Shown: in pieces, positions 7,735-15,983 of the stretch
How the letters are laid out: each line of letters starts with the position of its first letter
How positions within the stretch are numbered: the first letter of the stretch is position 1
Source of the DNA: Sphingomonas sp.
GTDB lineage: Bacteria; Pseudomonadota; Alphaproteobacteria; Sphingomonadales; Sphingomonadaceae
Assembly (NCBI GenBank): GCA_019753375.1
Contig: JAIELC010000003.1
Span: 1 to 35,413 of the forward strand
Reading direction: 5' to 3'
DNA: 35,413 nt
Notes under the pieces: generated by a model
What the model saw: only the letters and a program-made list of their open reading frames with translations
Databases searched by the model: none
What the model was told of the DNA's origin: nothing
Made by a program: the position numbers and the translations under genes

Positions 7735-9369
7735 TTATCTGGCGGTTGCGCGGCCCTGGGCGAAAGGCGGAACTGCCGGGTAATGATCCAGCACATCGCC
7801 CAATGCGGTCTTCAACGGCGCCAGCCATGGCTCAAACGGCTTCCATGCCTCGGTACCTTCGCGGAAAATCGGCTGGCGCACCTGTTCTGAACTGGCGGTG
7901 CGGACCGCGCGTTCGGTCTTGTGAAAGGCGAGGCAGGCTGGCTCAAAATCAAGGCCACATGCTGCCAGCAAGGCCCGGACCTGATGCTCGGTATCGTCGA
8001 CCATCGCTTCATAGCTGACCCGGTGGATACGCCCGGGCAACACGGCATCGATATGCGCCATCAGCCGGACATAGTCGCGGTAATAGCGGCCCATGTCATC
8101 AAGGCCGTAGCTGAATGCCTGTCCGCGCGCGAAATGCTGTTTGAAGTTGGAAAAACAGCATCCAAGCGGATGGCGCCGCGCGTCGATGATCCGCGCATTG
8201 GGCAGGATCAGGTGGATCAACGGCACATGTGCCCAGTTGTTGGGCAGTTTATCGATGAAAAAGGGACGATTGGTCCGGCGCTGAACGCGCGTGCGCTGCA
8301 GATAATCGGCGCCCAGCGCGCGTAACCGATCCGGCGACAGGGCGGCGATGCCGGCGGGATAATCGTCGATCGATCGCGCCAGGGTCGGCATATCGGGCAG
8401 CTCGCTGGTCCCTTCGACCAGACTGTGGCTGGCCAGGATCTGCTCAACCAGCGTTGAGCCTGCGCGCGGCATGCCCAGGATGAAGATCGGATCCATCGCC
8501 TGGTGCCCCTGGCCCGCGCGCGCCATGAAAAAATCCCTGGTGCATGTCGCGATGCTGCGATCAACCAGCCGGGTTGCGTCGTCGGGGTCATAGCCAAGCG
8601 TGGACCGGCGCAGCCTGTTGCCCGCATCATAATGGCGAAAGGCCGTCGCCGCATCGCAACGATCCTCAAACGCCTTGCCGAGCGCGAAGTCGAGGTGAAA
8701 ACGGTCCTCAACGGCAAGGCTGCCATCGGCCAGCCCCGCCTGCATGGCGGCAATATCGGCATCGTCAAAGCGGATCGTCTTGAGATTGGCCAGGCTCCAC
8801 CATGCTTCGCCAAGCGCCGGCGCCAGGGTGATCGCGCGACGATAGGCAATAATGCCGTCGGCCTGGCGCCCGACGGTCTTGAGCATATGGCCGTAGCTCA
8901 GCCAGATGCGCGGTTGATGCGGGGCCTGTTCAAGAACACGCTCATAAAGCTCGATTGCGTCCCCGAAATTGCCGATCCGCCCCATCGCTGCAGCGCGTAA
9001 ATTGACGTGGCCGGGATCATCGGGTTCATCGGCCATCACCGCGTCCAGCTCGGCAATCGCTTCGGTCGGACGGTTCAGTCGATAGAGCACCAGGGCAAGA
9101 TTGGCGCGCGCCGGGGTGAAGGCGGGGGACAGTTCAAGCGCCCGGCGAAGCAGTGATTCAGCATCCTTGTACCGGCCAATGCGGCCGGCCAGTTCGGCGA
9201 ACATCCGGATGGCCGAAACGTCGAAGGGATCGTCCTTCAGATGCTGCCGTAGCAACGGTTCGGCAATGTTCAGCCGGTTGTCGTTCATCGCCATCGCCGC
9301 GTCGATCAGGCGCGGATGATAGCGGCCGGTGGTGGCAATCCAGGATTGATCGGGGGCCATGGTAACCAT
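7735..9369 (-). CDS. TPR-repeat sulfotransferase
   Basis: This 544-residue protein has two parts. Residues about 30-210 are a run of TPR helices (motifs such as A-R-A-N-L-A-L-V-L-Y and A-I-A-E-L-D). From about 295 there is a PAPS-dependent sulfotransferase domain with the 5'-phosphosulfate loop I-F-I-L-G-M-P-R-A-G-S-T at 295-306. The family transfers sulfate from PAPS to alcohols, glycans or tyrosines. TPR-sulfotransferase fusions are common beside TonB receptors in sphingomonads, though their substrates are unknown. The open frame starts at a TTG at 9429; the ATG at 9369 (or 9360) is preferred because the extra residues look unrelated. No strong ribosome-binding site decides this. The gene lies 146 bp upstream of the TonB receptor on the same strand. 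Confidence 0.88.
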   Translation of the reverse strand: MVTMAPDQSWIATTGRYHPRLIDAAMAMNDNRLNIAEPLLRQHLKDDPFDVSAIRMFAELAGRIGRYKDAESLLRRALELSPAFTPARANLALVLYRLNRPTEAIAELDAVMADEPDDPGHVNLRAAAMGRIGNFGDAIELYERVLEQAPHQPRIWLSYGHMLKTVGRQADGIIAYRRAITLAPALGEAWWSLANLKTIRFDDADIAAMQAGLADGSLAVEDRFHLDFALGKAFEDRCDAATAFRHYDAGNRLRRSTLGYDPDDATRLVDRSIATCTRDFFMARAGQGHQAMDPIFILGMPRAGSTLVEQILASHSLVEGTSELPDMPTLARSIDDYPAGIAALSPDRLRALGADYLQRTRVQRRTNRPFFIDKLPNNWAHVPLIHLILPNARIIDARRHPLGCCFSNFKQHFARGQAFSYGLDDMGRYYRDYVRLMAHIDAVLPGRIHRVSYEAMVDDTEHQVRALLAACGLDFEPACLAFHKTERAVRTASSEQVRQPIFREGTEAWKPFEPWLAPLKTALGDVLDHYPAVPPFAQGRATAR

Positions 9370-9498
9370 TACCGCTTCGTCTAGCGTCGATCCGCGTCGC
9401 GACGCCAGCCCCCTTGGCCCGATCTCCAACTTGGCACGGCGATTGCCATTACCGCGCGCGCATGCTCTGCTTTAGCAGCAATCGGGGGCACTCACCGC

Positions 9499-10791
9499 AT
9501 GAACCAAGCAGCGCGCCGGAACAGTGAACGTCCGTTCGGCTTCTGGACCGCGGTTGCGCTGGTCGTGGGTGGCGTGATCGGCGCGGGCATTTATGCCGTC
9601 CCCAGCCAGGTGGCGCCGTTGGGATGGACCGGGCCGATTGGCTGGATCGCGGGCGGGTCGGGCGCGCTGATCATCGGTCGGGTGTTGTCGGCGCTCACCG
9701 CCGCTCGCCCCGGCGAACCCGGATTGATCGCGATCATCGGCACCGCGCTGGGGCCGGTTGCCGGGGTGTTGGTCGGCTGGGGCGCGTGGGTCAGCTATTG
9801 GTGTGCCAATGCCTATATCGCGCTGACCGCAGCCCGCTATGCCGGGCAGATTATCCCCGCGCTTGCCGCGTCGCCGCTCCGTCAGGCGCTGACCGCCGGC
9901 GCGCTGATCGTCGGCCTGACGCTGCTCAACCTGACCGGCCTTAAAAGTTCGGGCCGGTTCCAGGTCATAACGACGGTGCTGAAGCTGTTGCCGCTGGTCG
10001 CCGTCATGCTGATCGTGGCGGGCATGGCGGGGACCGATCGGGCGGCGTTTACCGCGGTACCGCAAGCGCCGTTCAGCCTGGCGGCATTGCTCCCGGCAAC
10101 CGCGCTGGCAATGGTTGCCATTATCGGTTTTGAATCCGCCAGTATCGCCGCTGAACGCATCCGTGACCCGGAACGCAATGTGCCGCGCGCCACGATGGTG
10201 GGCATCGTGCTGGCGTGCGGCATCTATCTGGTGGTCTGCACCGGCATTACCTTTACCGTTCCCGAAGCGGCACTGGTTGGATCGAACGCCCCCGTCGCCC
10301 TGTTCATCGAACGGCATTGGGGCGGCTGGGCCGGGACATTGGTCGCGGCCTTTGCGGTTATTTCCACCGTCGGCTGCCTGAATGTCTGGGTATTGCTGCA
10401 AGGGGAAGTCCCGCTCGGGCTGGCGCGCGCCGGCCTGTTGCCCGATTGGTTCGCCCATACCAATTCGCGGGATATCGCGACGGTGCCGCTGGTGCTGGCG
10501 TCGGCGCTTGCCTGCGCTCTGTTGCTGCTTGGCAGCTGGCGAGGCGGCGCGATCATGGATTTCATGCTGCAGCTGACGGCGGTCTCGGGCGTGTGGATCT
10601 ATGCCTTTGCCGGCCTGACCGCGCTTCGCTTGCGGATCCGCCCCGTGCTGGGGCTGTTGTCGGTGCTGTTCTCGGTGGGCATCATGATCGGCAGTGGTGT
10701 CGAAGCCGTGATGCTCAGCATCGCGCTGATGTTGGCCGCGCTGCCGCTTTATGCGCTGACGCTGCGCGCGGCACGCCCCAGGCCCGTCTGA
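9499..10791 (+). CDS. APC-superfamily amino acid/polyamine permease
   Basis: This 430-residue integral membrane protein has about 12 hydrophobic segments. The first carries G-V-I-G-A-G-I-Y (25-32), the unwound substrate-binding helix of APC transporters such as AdiC. A G-F-E-S-A-S motif in the sixth segment and an A-E-R-I-x-x-P-x-R-N-V-P-R-A cytoplasmic loop are also family hallmarks. Such proteins move amino acids, polyamines or related cations by proton symport or exchange. The gene is divergent from the TPR-sulfotransferase and convergent with the FAD oxidoreductase downstream, with 21 bp between stops, so it is probably a single-gene transcript. Confidence 0.9.
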   Translation: MNQAARRNSERPFGFWTAVALVVGGVIGAGIYAVPSQVAPLGWTGPIGWIAGGSGALIIGRVLSALTAARPGEPGLIAIIGTALGPVAGVLVGWGAWVSYWCANAYIALTAARYAGQIIPALAASPLRQALTAGALIVGLTLLNLTGLKSSGRFQVITTVLKLLPLVAVMLIVAGMAGTDRAAFTAVPQAPFSLAALLPATALAMVAIIGFESASIAAERIRDPERNVPRATMVGIVLACGIYLVVCTGITFTVPEAALVGSNAPVALFIERHWGGWAGTLVAAFAVISTVGCLNVWVLLQGEVPLGLARAGLLPDWFAHTNSRDIATVPLVLASALACALLLLGSWRGGAIMDFMLQLTAVSGVWIYAFAGLTALRLRIRPVLGLLSVLFSVGIMIGSGVEAVMLSIALMLAALPLYALTLRAARPRPV

Positions 10792-10812
10792 CCGGCACCG
10801 CGATCCGGCGGT

Positions 10813-12444
10813 TCAGGCCGCGCGTCGAAACAGGCGGCCAATCAGCGTCCGGTCCTTCAATATCTCATGCGCGGCATTATGGCCCGGGGCACCCGTCACG
10901 CCCCCGCCCGGATGGGTACCCGATCCACACATGTAAAGCCCGCGGATCGGCCCGCGATAGTCGCCATGCCCCAGAAACGGTCGCGCTGCCCATAATTGGT
11001 CAAGGCTCATCCGCCCGTGGAAGATATCGCCGCCGATCAGCCCGAATTTTCGTTCGAGATCGAGCGGCGAATGGATTTGGCGAGCAATCACCGAGCCCTT
11101 GAAATTGGGCGCATGCGCGGTGACCGTAGCGATGATGTGATCCGCCACCTGCTCGCGCACATCGTCCCAGCTTTGCGGGCTGCCATCTGCCCGGTCGGGC
11201 AATTCGGGGGCAAATTGCTGGCAGAACAGGCTGGCGACATGCAGGCCGGGCGGCGCCAGACTGTCATCGACCGTCGAGGGCAGCTTCATCTCGATGATCG
11301 GTGCCTTTGACCAGCCATGCGCGCGCGCATCGTCATAGGCCTTGTCCATATAATCCATGCCCGGCGCGATGATGATCCCGGCGGTGTGGTGTTCGGCCTT
11401 GTCCTTGCCGGGAAAGACCGTGAAATCGGGCAGTTCGGACAAGGCGACGTTCATCCGGAACGTACCCGATCCTGCCTTGAACCCCTCGACCCGGCGATTA
11501 AAGGCGGCCGGCAGGTCGCTTTTATCGATCAGCTGGCGATAGAGCAGTGCCGGGCCGACATTGGCGGCAACGATCGACGCTGCAATTTCTTCGCCCGTAT
11601 CCAGCACAACACCCGCCACCTTGCCGCCATCGACCAGCAGGCGCGCGACAGGGGATTCAAGGCTGATCTCAACCCCGTGATCGGCGCACGCCGCCGCCAT
11701 CGCCTGCGTGATCGCGCCCATGCCGCCCACCGAATGCCCCCAGGCGCCCTTTTTGCCGTTCACTTCGCCAAACACATGATGGAGCAGCACATAGGCAGAC
11801 CCTGGCGAGCTGACGCCGGCATAATTGCCGACCACCGCATCAAAGCCGAACGCGGTTTTGACGTGATCGTCCTCGTACCAGTGATCCAGAAATTCGCGGG
11901 CGGATTTCACAAACATGTCGAGCACGTCGCGCTGCGCCTCAAGCGCCATCCCCGCCAGCTGGCGCCCCTGCGACGCGGCCGCCAGTAAGGCGCGCACACC
12001 ACCGCCGGCATTGGGCGGGGTTTTCAGCGCCATCCCGCGCAAGACTTCGGCGACGCGTTCCAGCGCGGTTTCATAAGCGGGGAACCGATCCGCATCCTGC
12101 TGGCTGAAGCGGGCAAATTCGGCCTGCGTGCGTGCCGTGCCGCCGCCCAGTTTCAGATAGGTGTCGGGAAACGGGAAGAAATTGCTGATCGTGCGTTCGA
12201 TGATGCGATAGCCGCGATCGTGGAGCTTCATGTCGGCGATGACTTTGGGCCGGAGCAAGCTGACGGTGTAACTGGCCGTCGAGTTTCGAAAACCCGGGTG
12301 AAATTCTTCGGTAACGCAGGCCCCGCCGATGATGTCGCGCCGTTCGAGCACGCGGACCTTCAAGCCGGCGCGCGCCAGATAAAAGGCGCAGACCAGGCCG
12401 TTATGTCCGCCACCGATGATGATCGCGTCGTACTTCTTGGTCAT
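10813..12444 (-). CDS. CrtI/PYROXD2-like FAD-dependent oxidoreductase
   Basis: This 543-residue flavoprotein starts with a dinucleotide-binding motif I-I-I-G-G-G-H-N-G-L (8-17), followed by R-V-L-E-R-R-D-I-I-G-G-A-C, which binds the FAD ribose. It ends with Y-M-C-G-S-G-T-H-P-G-G-G-V-T-G-A-P-G-H-N-A-A, the second FAD motif of the phytoene desaturase/PYROXD2 group. Members desaturate or oxidise carotenoids and other polyenes, and many remain uncharacterised. Because no phytoene synthase is near, a carotenoid role is not implied. It lies 69 nt downstream of the Rieske oxygenase on the same strand and is probably cotranscribed. GGAG lies about 10 nt before the ATG. Confidence 0.9.
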   Translation of the reverse strand: MTKKYDAIIIGGGHNGLVCAFYLARAGLKVRVLERRDIIGGACVTEEFHPGFRNSTASYTVSLLRPKVIADMKLHDRGYRIIERTISNFFPFPDTYLKLGGGTARTQAEFARFSQQDADRFPAYETALERVAEVLRGMALKTPPNAGGGVRALLAAASQGRQLAGMALEAQRDVLDMFVKSAREFLDHWYEDDHVKTAFGFDAVVGNYAGVSSPGSAYVLLHHVFGEVNGKKGAWGHSVGGMGAITQAMAAACADHGVEISLESPVARLLVDGGKVAGVVLDTGEEIAASIVAANVGPALLYRQLIDKSDLPAAFNRRVEGFKAGSGTFRMNVALSELPDFTVFPGKDKAEHHTAGIIIAPGMDYMDKAYDDARAHGWSKAPIIEMKLPSTVDDSLAPPGLHVASLFCQQFAPELPDRADGSPQSWDDVREQVADHIIATVTAHAPNFKGSVIARQIHSPLDLERKFGLIGGDIFHGRMSLDQLWAARPFLGHGDYRGPIRGLYMCGSGTHPGGGVTGAPGHNAAHEILKDRTLIGRLFRRAA

Positions 12445-12513
12445 TTCATCCAGCTCCGTTCGGGTCGCGCAACGTCGAGAAAGGCCGCTCGGATCGAACG
12501 GCAGATAGGGGCG

Positions 12514-13722
12514 CTAGTCGCGGCGCGCCGTTCGGCTCCATCCGGCCGGCGGCGGGTGATCGAGCCGCGCTTCGGGGATGATCGCCCTGATCTTGCTGGC
12601 AAAGCTGCGCAGGCATACTTCGCTCGCCCCGATGGGACCCGCCGTGTAGCTCCTCGATGCCATGCCCTGCTGTACGCGCTCGATCAGCCAGGTATCTTCG
12701 GCATTGACGACCCGGTTGATCCGCCAATTGGCATAACGGACCAGCTTCATTGCGCGCTGCTTGCCAGCAACGGTGTAGGTATCGGGCAGCGCAAACGCCA
12801 TTTCCCGCAAGACGCAGCTGGTCGGTCCGGTCGGCAGCCACTGCATGAAATCGATCTGGTCGGCGTAAATATCAAAGGCCATGTTGGGCCACAGTTTGAA
12901 ATACAGCCACAGCCGCTGGTTTGCCGCCGGCAGATGCGGCGCCGGCGGCAGGTGCGTCTGGTAAAATCGCTCCCAGAAATTATCGGACGGCCGATCGACC
13001 AGCTCGCCCGACATCTTGTCGACATAGGGCATGGCTTCAATCGCATAGCTTTTGCCGAAAATCCGGCTGAGACCGTCATGCGCGACCGGAATGTGGAGAT
13101 TGTCCGAATAATTGTCGCCGACATTCTTCCAATTGACGGCGCGCGGCCGATGCCGGACGTCACCCAGCCGTTGCATTTCTTCAAAGCGATAGGGCGCAAC
13201 CTGATCGTCATAGGGCGCCATCATCGCCGCGACGCTTGGCCCGCCATTGTCCGTTAACCGGACAAAAACAAACCCGCGCCAGACATCGATGTCGATCGGC
13301 GCCAGCCCGTTTTCCTCCAGCCGCAGCGCGGGATAATCGCGCCGCATCGGCACCCCCGACAAGCGCCCGTCAAGCTCATAGGTCCAGGCGTGATACGGGC
13401 AGACCAGCTTTTTCGCACAGCCCGCCTGCCCCTCCACCAGCCGCATCGCGCGGTGGCGACAGACATTGGCAAAGGCCCGCAGGATTCCATCATCGCCGCG
13501 CACGACGATGACGCTTTCGCCAAGATAGTCTAGCGAGCGCCAGTCGCCGGGATGGGGGATATCGCCGACATGGCAGACGATCTGCCACGACGGGCGGATG
13601 ACGCGCTCCATCTCGACTGCAAAATAGTCGGGGTCGGTATACAGCCATCCCGGCAGGCCCCAATCCGCAAGCGGATCGGCCATGTCTGCCCCGGCGGCAA
13701 TATCGGCGTGGCGCTGCGCCAT
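12514..13722 (-). CDS. Rieske [2Fe-2S] ring-hydroxylating-type oxygenase, alpha subunit
   Basis: With the ATG at 13722 the protein has 402 residues. The Rieske cluster ligands are C88/H90 (C-R-H-R) and C108/H111 (C-P-Y-H). The mononuclear iron site is seen as D-N-L-H-I-P-V-A-H (H210, H215), with an acidic ligand probably in F-D-I-Y-A-D (284-288). The W-P-N-M-A-F-D-I-Y segment and overall length recall the oxygenases acting on quaternary amines (GbcA, CntA, stachydrine demethylase), but many other substrates are possible. The open frame continues to 13935, through the divergent TetR gene, so the longer start is rejected. No reductase or ferredoxin gene is adjacent; electrons must come from elsewhere. 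Confidence 0.88.
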   Translation of the reverse strand: MAQRHADIAAGADMADPLADWGLPGWLYTDPDYFAVEMERVIRPSWQIVCHVGDIPHPGDWRSLDYLGESVIVVRGDDGILRAFANVCRHRAMRLVEGQAGCAKKLVCPYHAWTYELDGRLSGVPMRRDYPALRLEENGLAPIDIDVWRGFVFVRLTDNGGPSVAAMMAPYDDQVAPYRFEEMQRLGDVRHRPRAVNWKNVGDNYSDNLHIPVAHDGLSRIFGKSYAIEAMPYVDKMSGELVDRPSDNFWERFYQTHLPPAPHLPAANQRLWLYFKLWPNMAFDIYADQIDFMQWLPTGPTSCVLREMAFALPDTYTVAGKQRAMKLVRYANWRINRVVNAEDTWLIERVQQGMASRSYTAGPIGASEVCLRSFASKIRAIIPEARLDHPPPAGWSRTARRD

Positions 13723-13759
13723 GATGGTCGTTGCTGTCCCTGACCCGGTTGCTTGTTGG

Positions 13760-13772
13760 ACGATCGTATAAT
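13760..13772. promoter_or_regulatory. Candidate TetR-controlled divergent promoter/operator
   Basis: In the 61-bp gap between the Rieske and TetR genes, the palindrome ACGATCGT (13760-13767) abuts a perfect -10-like TATAAT (13767-13772) on the plus strand. The -10 lies only 11 nt before the regulator ATG at 13784, so the transcript could be nearly leaderless. No clear -35 at 17 bp is seen. The palindrome is a candidate binding site for the regulator. Confidence 0.35.
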
Positions 13773-13783
13773 AAGCGTTGCGC

Positions 13784-14437
13784 ATGCACAAGCCCGCCTT
13801 CACCCGCGCCGAGCCCGACGCCCGGCGCCAAAGCCTGATCGCGGCCTGCAGCCGGGTATTGGCGCGCACCGGCGCTGCCGGCGCATCGGTGCGCACGATC
13901 GCGATCGAAGCGGGCGTCTCCCCCGGGCTGGTCAATCATTACTTCGCCAGCGTCGATGCGTTGATCAGCGCGGCCTATGAACACCTCGGTGCCACGGTAA
14001 CGGCCGCGCTGGCCGCGGCGGTGGCGGCGGCGGCGGACACACCCCGCGCGCGGCTGGATGCCTATGTTACCGCAAGCTTTGCCCCGCCCATCGCCGATGC
14101 CGAGCTGCTGGCGACGTGGATTGCGCTGTGGAGCCTTGTCCGCGCCCGCCCCGACATCGCGCGACTGCACGACGCGCAATATGCCGACTATCGCCGGATG
14201 CTGGAATTGTTGCTGGCGGACTGCGGCACGCCAGCCGCCAGCCGCTATATCGCCGCGATCGGCATCACGGCCCTGGTTGACGGATTATGGCTGGAACTAT
14301 GCCTGTCCCCCGGCTGCTTCACCCCCGATCAGGCGTGCGCGCTGGCGCGGGCACAGATCGACGCGGTACTGGCAGCATCGGGCAGTCCAACGCCCTTTAT
14401 TTCGACAGCGCCGGGATCAGCAGCAGATAATAGCTGA
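13784..14437 (+). CDS. TetR-family transcriptional regulator (BetI-like)
   Basis: This 217-residue protein has an N-terminal helix-turn-helix domain, with S-V-R-T-I-A-I-E-A-G-V-S-P-G-L-V-N-H-Y-F at 35-54, typical of TetR/BetI proteins. The all-helical C-terminal half would bind the inducer; its W-I-A-L-W segment recalls BetI (choline-sensing). The frame can start at a TTG at 13778, but the ATG at 13784 is preferred. It has no ribosome-binding site and sits close to a TATAAT box. It is divergent from the Rieske oxygenase and likely represses it and itself. Its last 41 nt overlap the end of the convergent M20 peptidase gene. Confidence 0.85.
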   Translation: MHKPAFTRAEPDARRQSLIAACSRVLARTGAAGASVRTIAIEAGVSPGLVNHYFASVDALISAAYEHLGATVTAALAAAVAAAADTPRARLDAYVTASFAPPIADAELLATWIALWSLVRARPDIARLHDAQYADYRRMLELLLADCGTPAASRYIAAIGITALVDGLWLELCLSPGCFTPDQACALARAQIDAVLAASGSPTPFISTAPGSAADNS

Positions 14438-15806
14438 TTGCCGGGCGGATATTGCTGATCGGCACCCGCTCGTTCAGCCCGTGGCTGAAATCATCCGATC
14501 CCTTGATGAACACCGGGCTGGCGCCATAGCTGGGCACGTGGTGATAGCGGAACCACATGCTGTCGCTCGCCCCCGACGCCTGGGCGGGAAAGACAGCCAG
14601 GCCCGGATAAACCTGCGCCATCGCCGCTTCGACGGCCTTGACGAAATCAGGCCGCACCGGCGACGCATCATTGGCGACCGATCCTTCGGTCACATCCTTG
14701 AACGACACCGCCGGATCCCCCGCAACGCGGGCGAGTTCCGCCATGATCTCGGCGGGCTTGTGGCCGGGAAAGATCCGGCAATTGATGTTGGCAGTCGCGC
14801 GTTGGGGCAGCGCGTTCACGGCATGGCCGCCCGACACCATCGTGGCGACACAGGTCGTGCCGATCTGACCGACATGCGCCGGATCGCTCGCCAGCGTCTC
14901 GATCGCCTTGGGGTCGGCCGGGTTGGCCGCAAAGGCGCGCATCGCCGCCGCGATTGCGGGGCCTTCATAAGCGGCTGCCTTTTCGAAATAGCTGCGCGAG
15001 ACCGGGTTCACCTCTGGGGTGAAGCGATACCGGCCGATATTGGCCAATGCCTGCGCCAGCTGGACAATCGCATTGTCCTTGCGCGGTGCTGAGCTGTGGC
15101 CCCCCGGGTTGGTGACCGTCAGCTCAAAATCGGCATAGGTTTTTTCGGCACCCTGCCAGGTGAAATAGACCGGTTTGCCGGTTGCTTCGTCAACCGCACC
15201 GCCGCCGCCATCGATGTTGATGACCATCTCGGCATGTTGAAGCTGATCGGCGATGATCGAGGATGTTTTCATCCGCGTTTCCTCATCGCCCGAAAATTCG
15301 ATGATGATATCGCGGCGTGGCCGATAGCCTTGTCGCTTGAGCTCGATCAGCGACGCCAGCGCCAGCGCCGCGTCAAACTTCATATCGGTGGCGCCGCGCC
15401 CATAGAGATAGCCGTTCTCGACAATCGGGGTAAAGGGATCGCGCTGCCAGTCGGACGGCCTGGCAGCGACGACGTCCATGTGACCGGACAGCACCAGCGG
15501 CTTGAGCGCCGAATCGCTGCCATGCCAGCGCGCGATCAGATAGGCGGTGTCATCGACCGGGGTGATCGTGACATCGGCATCCGCAAAGCCGCCCGCAACC
15601 AGCGCCGCCTTGAACAAGGCGGCAACCTGCGGCGTTTGATTGCCCGGTCCATCCACCGATCGCAGCGCAATTGCCTGCTTGGCCAGCTCCAGCGCCTGTT
15701 CTTCTGCCATCGGGTGTGCTTTTTCCGCCGGTCCTGCTGCCGTGGCGGGCGCCGCAAGGGTCAACAGGACAGAAAGGGCGGCTGAGACGGGCGGCGTGGC
15801 GCGCAT
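14397..15806 (-). CDS. Secreted M20-family metallopeptidase
   Basis: This 469-residue precursor has a signal peptide (residues 1-24, ending A-T-A-A-G). The catalytic domain shows the M20 di-zinc set: H109 and D111 in S-G-H-M-D-V-V, D141 in R-G-A-T-D-M-K-F-D, E175/E176 in S-G-D-E-E-T, an aspartate in I-N-I-D-G-G-G, and a late histidine in D-D-F-S-H-G. A lid/dimerisation domain with G-G-H-S-S-A-P lies in the middle. Such enzymes hydrolyse dipeptides or N-acyl amino acids, here in the periplasm. It diverges from the polyketide synthase operon across 177 bp. The stop lies inside the 3' end of the convergent TetR gene. Confidence 0.92.
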   Translation of the reverse strand: MRATPPVSAALSVLLTLAAPATAAGPAEKAHPMAEEQALELAKQAIALRSVDGPGNQTPQVAALFKAALVAGGFADADVTITPVDDTAYLIARWHGSDSALKPLVLSGHMDVVAARPSDWQRDPFTPIVENGYLYGRGATDMKFDAALALASLIELKRQGYRPRRDIIIEFSGDEETRMKTSSIIADQLQHAEMVINIDGGGGAVDEATGKPVYFTWQGAEKTYADFELTVTNPGGHSSAPRKDNAIVQLAQALANIGRYRFTPEVNPVSRSYFEKAAAYEGPAIAAAMRAFAANPADPKAIETLASDPAHVGQIGTTCVATMVSGGHAVNALPQRATANINCRIFPGHKPAEIMAELARVAGDPAVSFKDVTEGSVANDASPVRPDFVKAVEAAMAQVYPGLAVFPAQASGASDSMWFRYHHVPSYGASPVFIKGSDDFSHGLNERVPISNIRPAISYYLLLIPALSK

Positions 15807-15972
15807 TGCGGAGATCCTTTGATCGGGGGCTGCTAATCAACGTTTACATTGCCGCCATCATTGGCAAGAAAGATATCGACCTGACCGGGTCGAAATGCGG
15901 TGGGGCAAATTCGGCACGAACGCGTTATGAACCGTTTGGGCATCCGTGTCGGCGGCCCCGATGTGATATTTT

Positions 15973-15977
15973 AGGGA
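15973..15977 (+). promoter_or_regulatory. Ribosome-binding site for a TTG start
   Basis: AGGGA is 6 nt before the TTG at 15984 of the polyketide synthase. No in-frame ATG lies near the conserved N-terminus, so the TTG start is accepted. Confidence 0.6.
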
Positions 15978-15983
15978 CCCTAT

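Noticed and set aside
9472..10458. A 328-residue open frame antisense to the APC permease
   Set aside because: Composition is Arg/Gln/Gly-rich and repetitive, as expected for the complement of a membrane-protein gene; no domain recognised.
12456..12501. Inverted repeat CCGTTCG/CGAACGG between the Rieske and FAD oxidoreductase genes
   Set aside because: Only 7 bp with a 32-nt loop; likely chance in GC-rich DNA.
12220..13257. A 345-residue plus-strand frame across the FAD oxidoreductase and Rieske genes
   Set aside because: It spans two real minus-strand genes and their gap, and has no recognisable motif.
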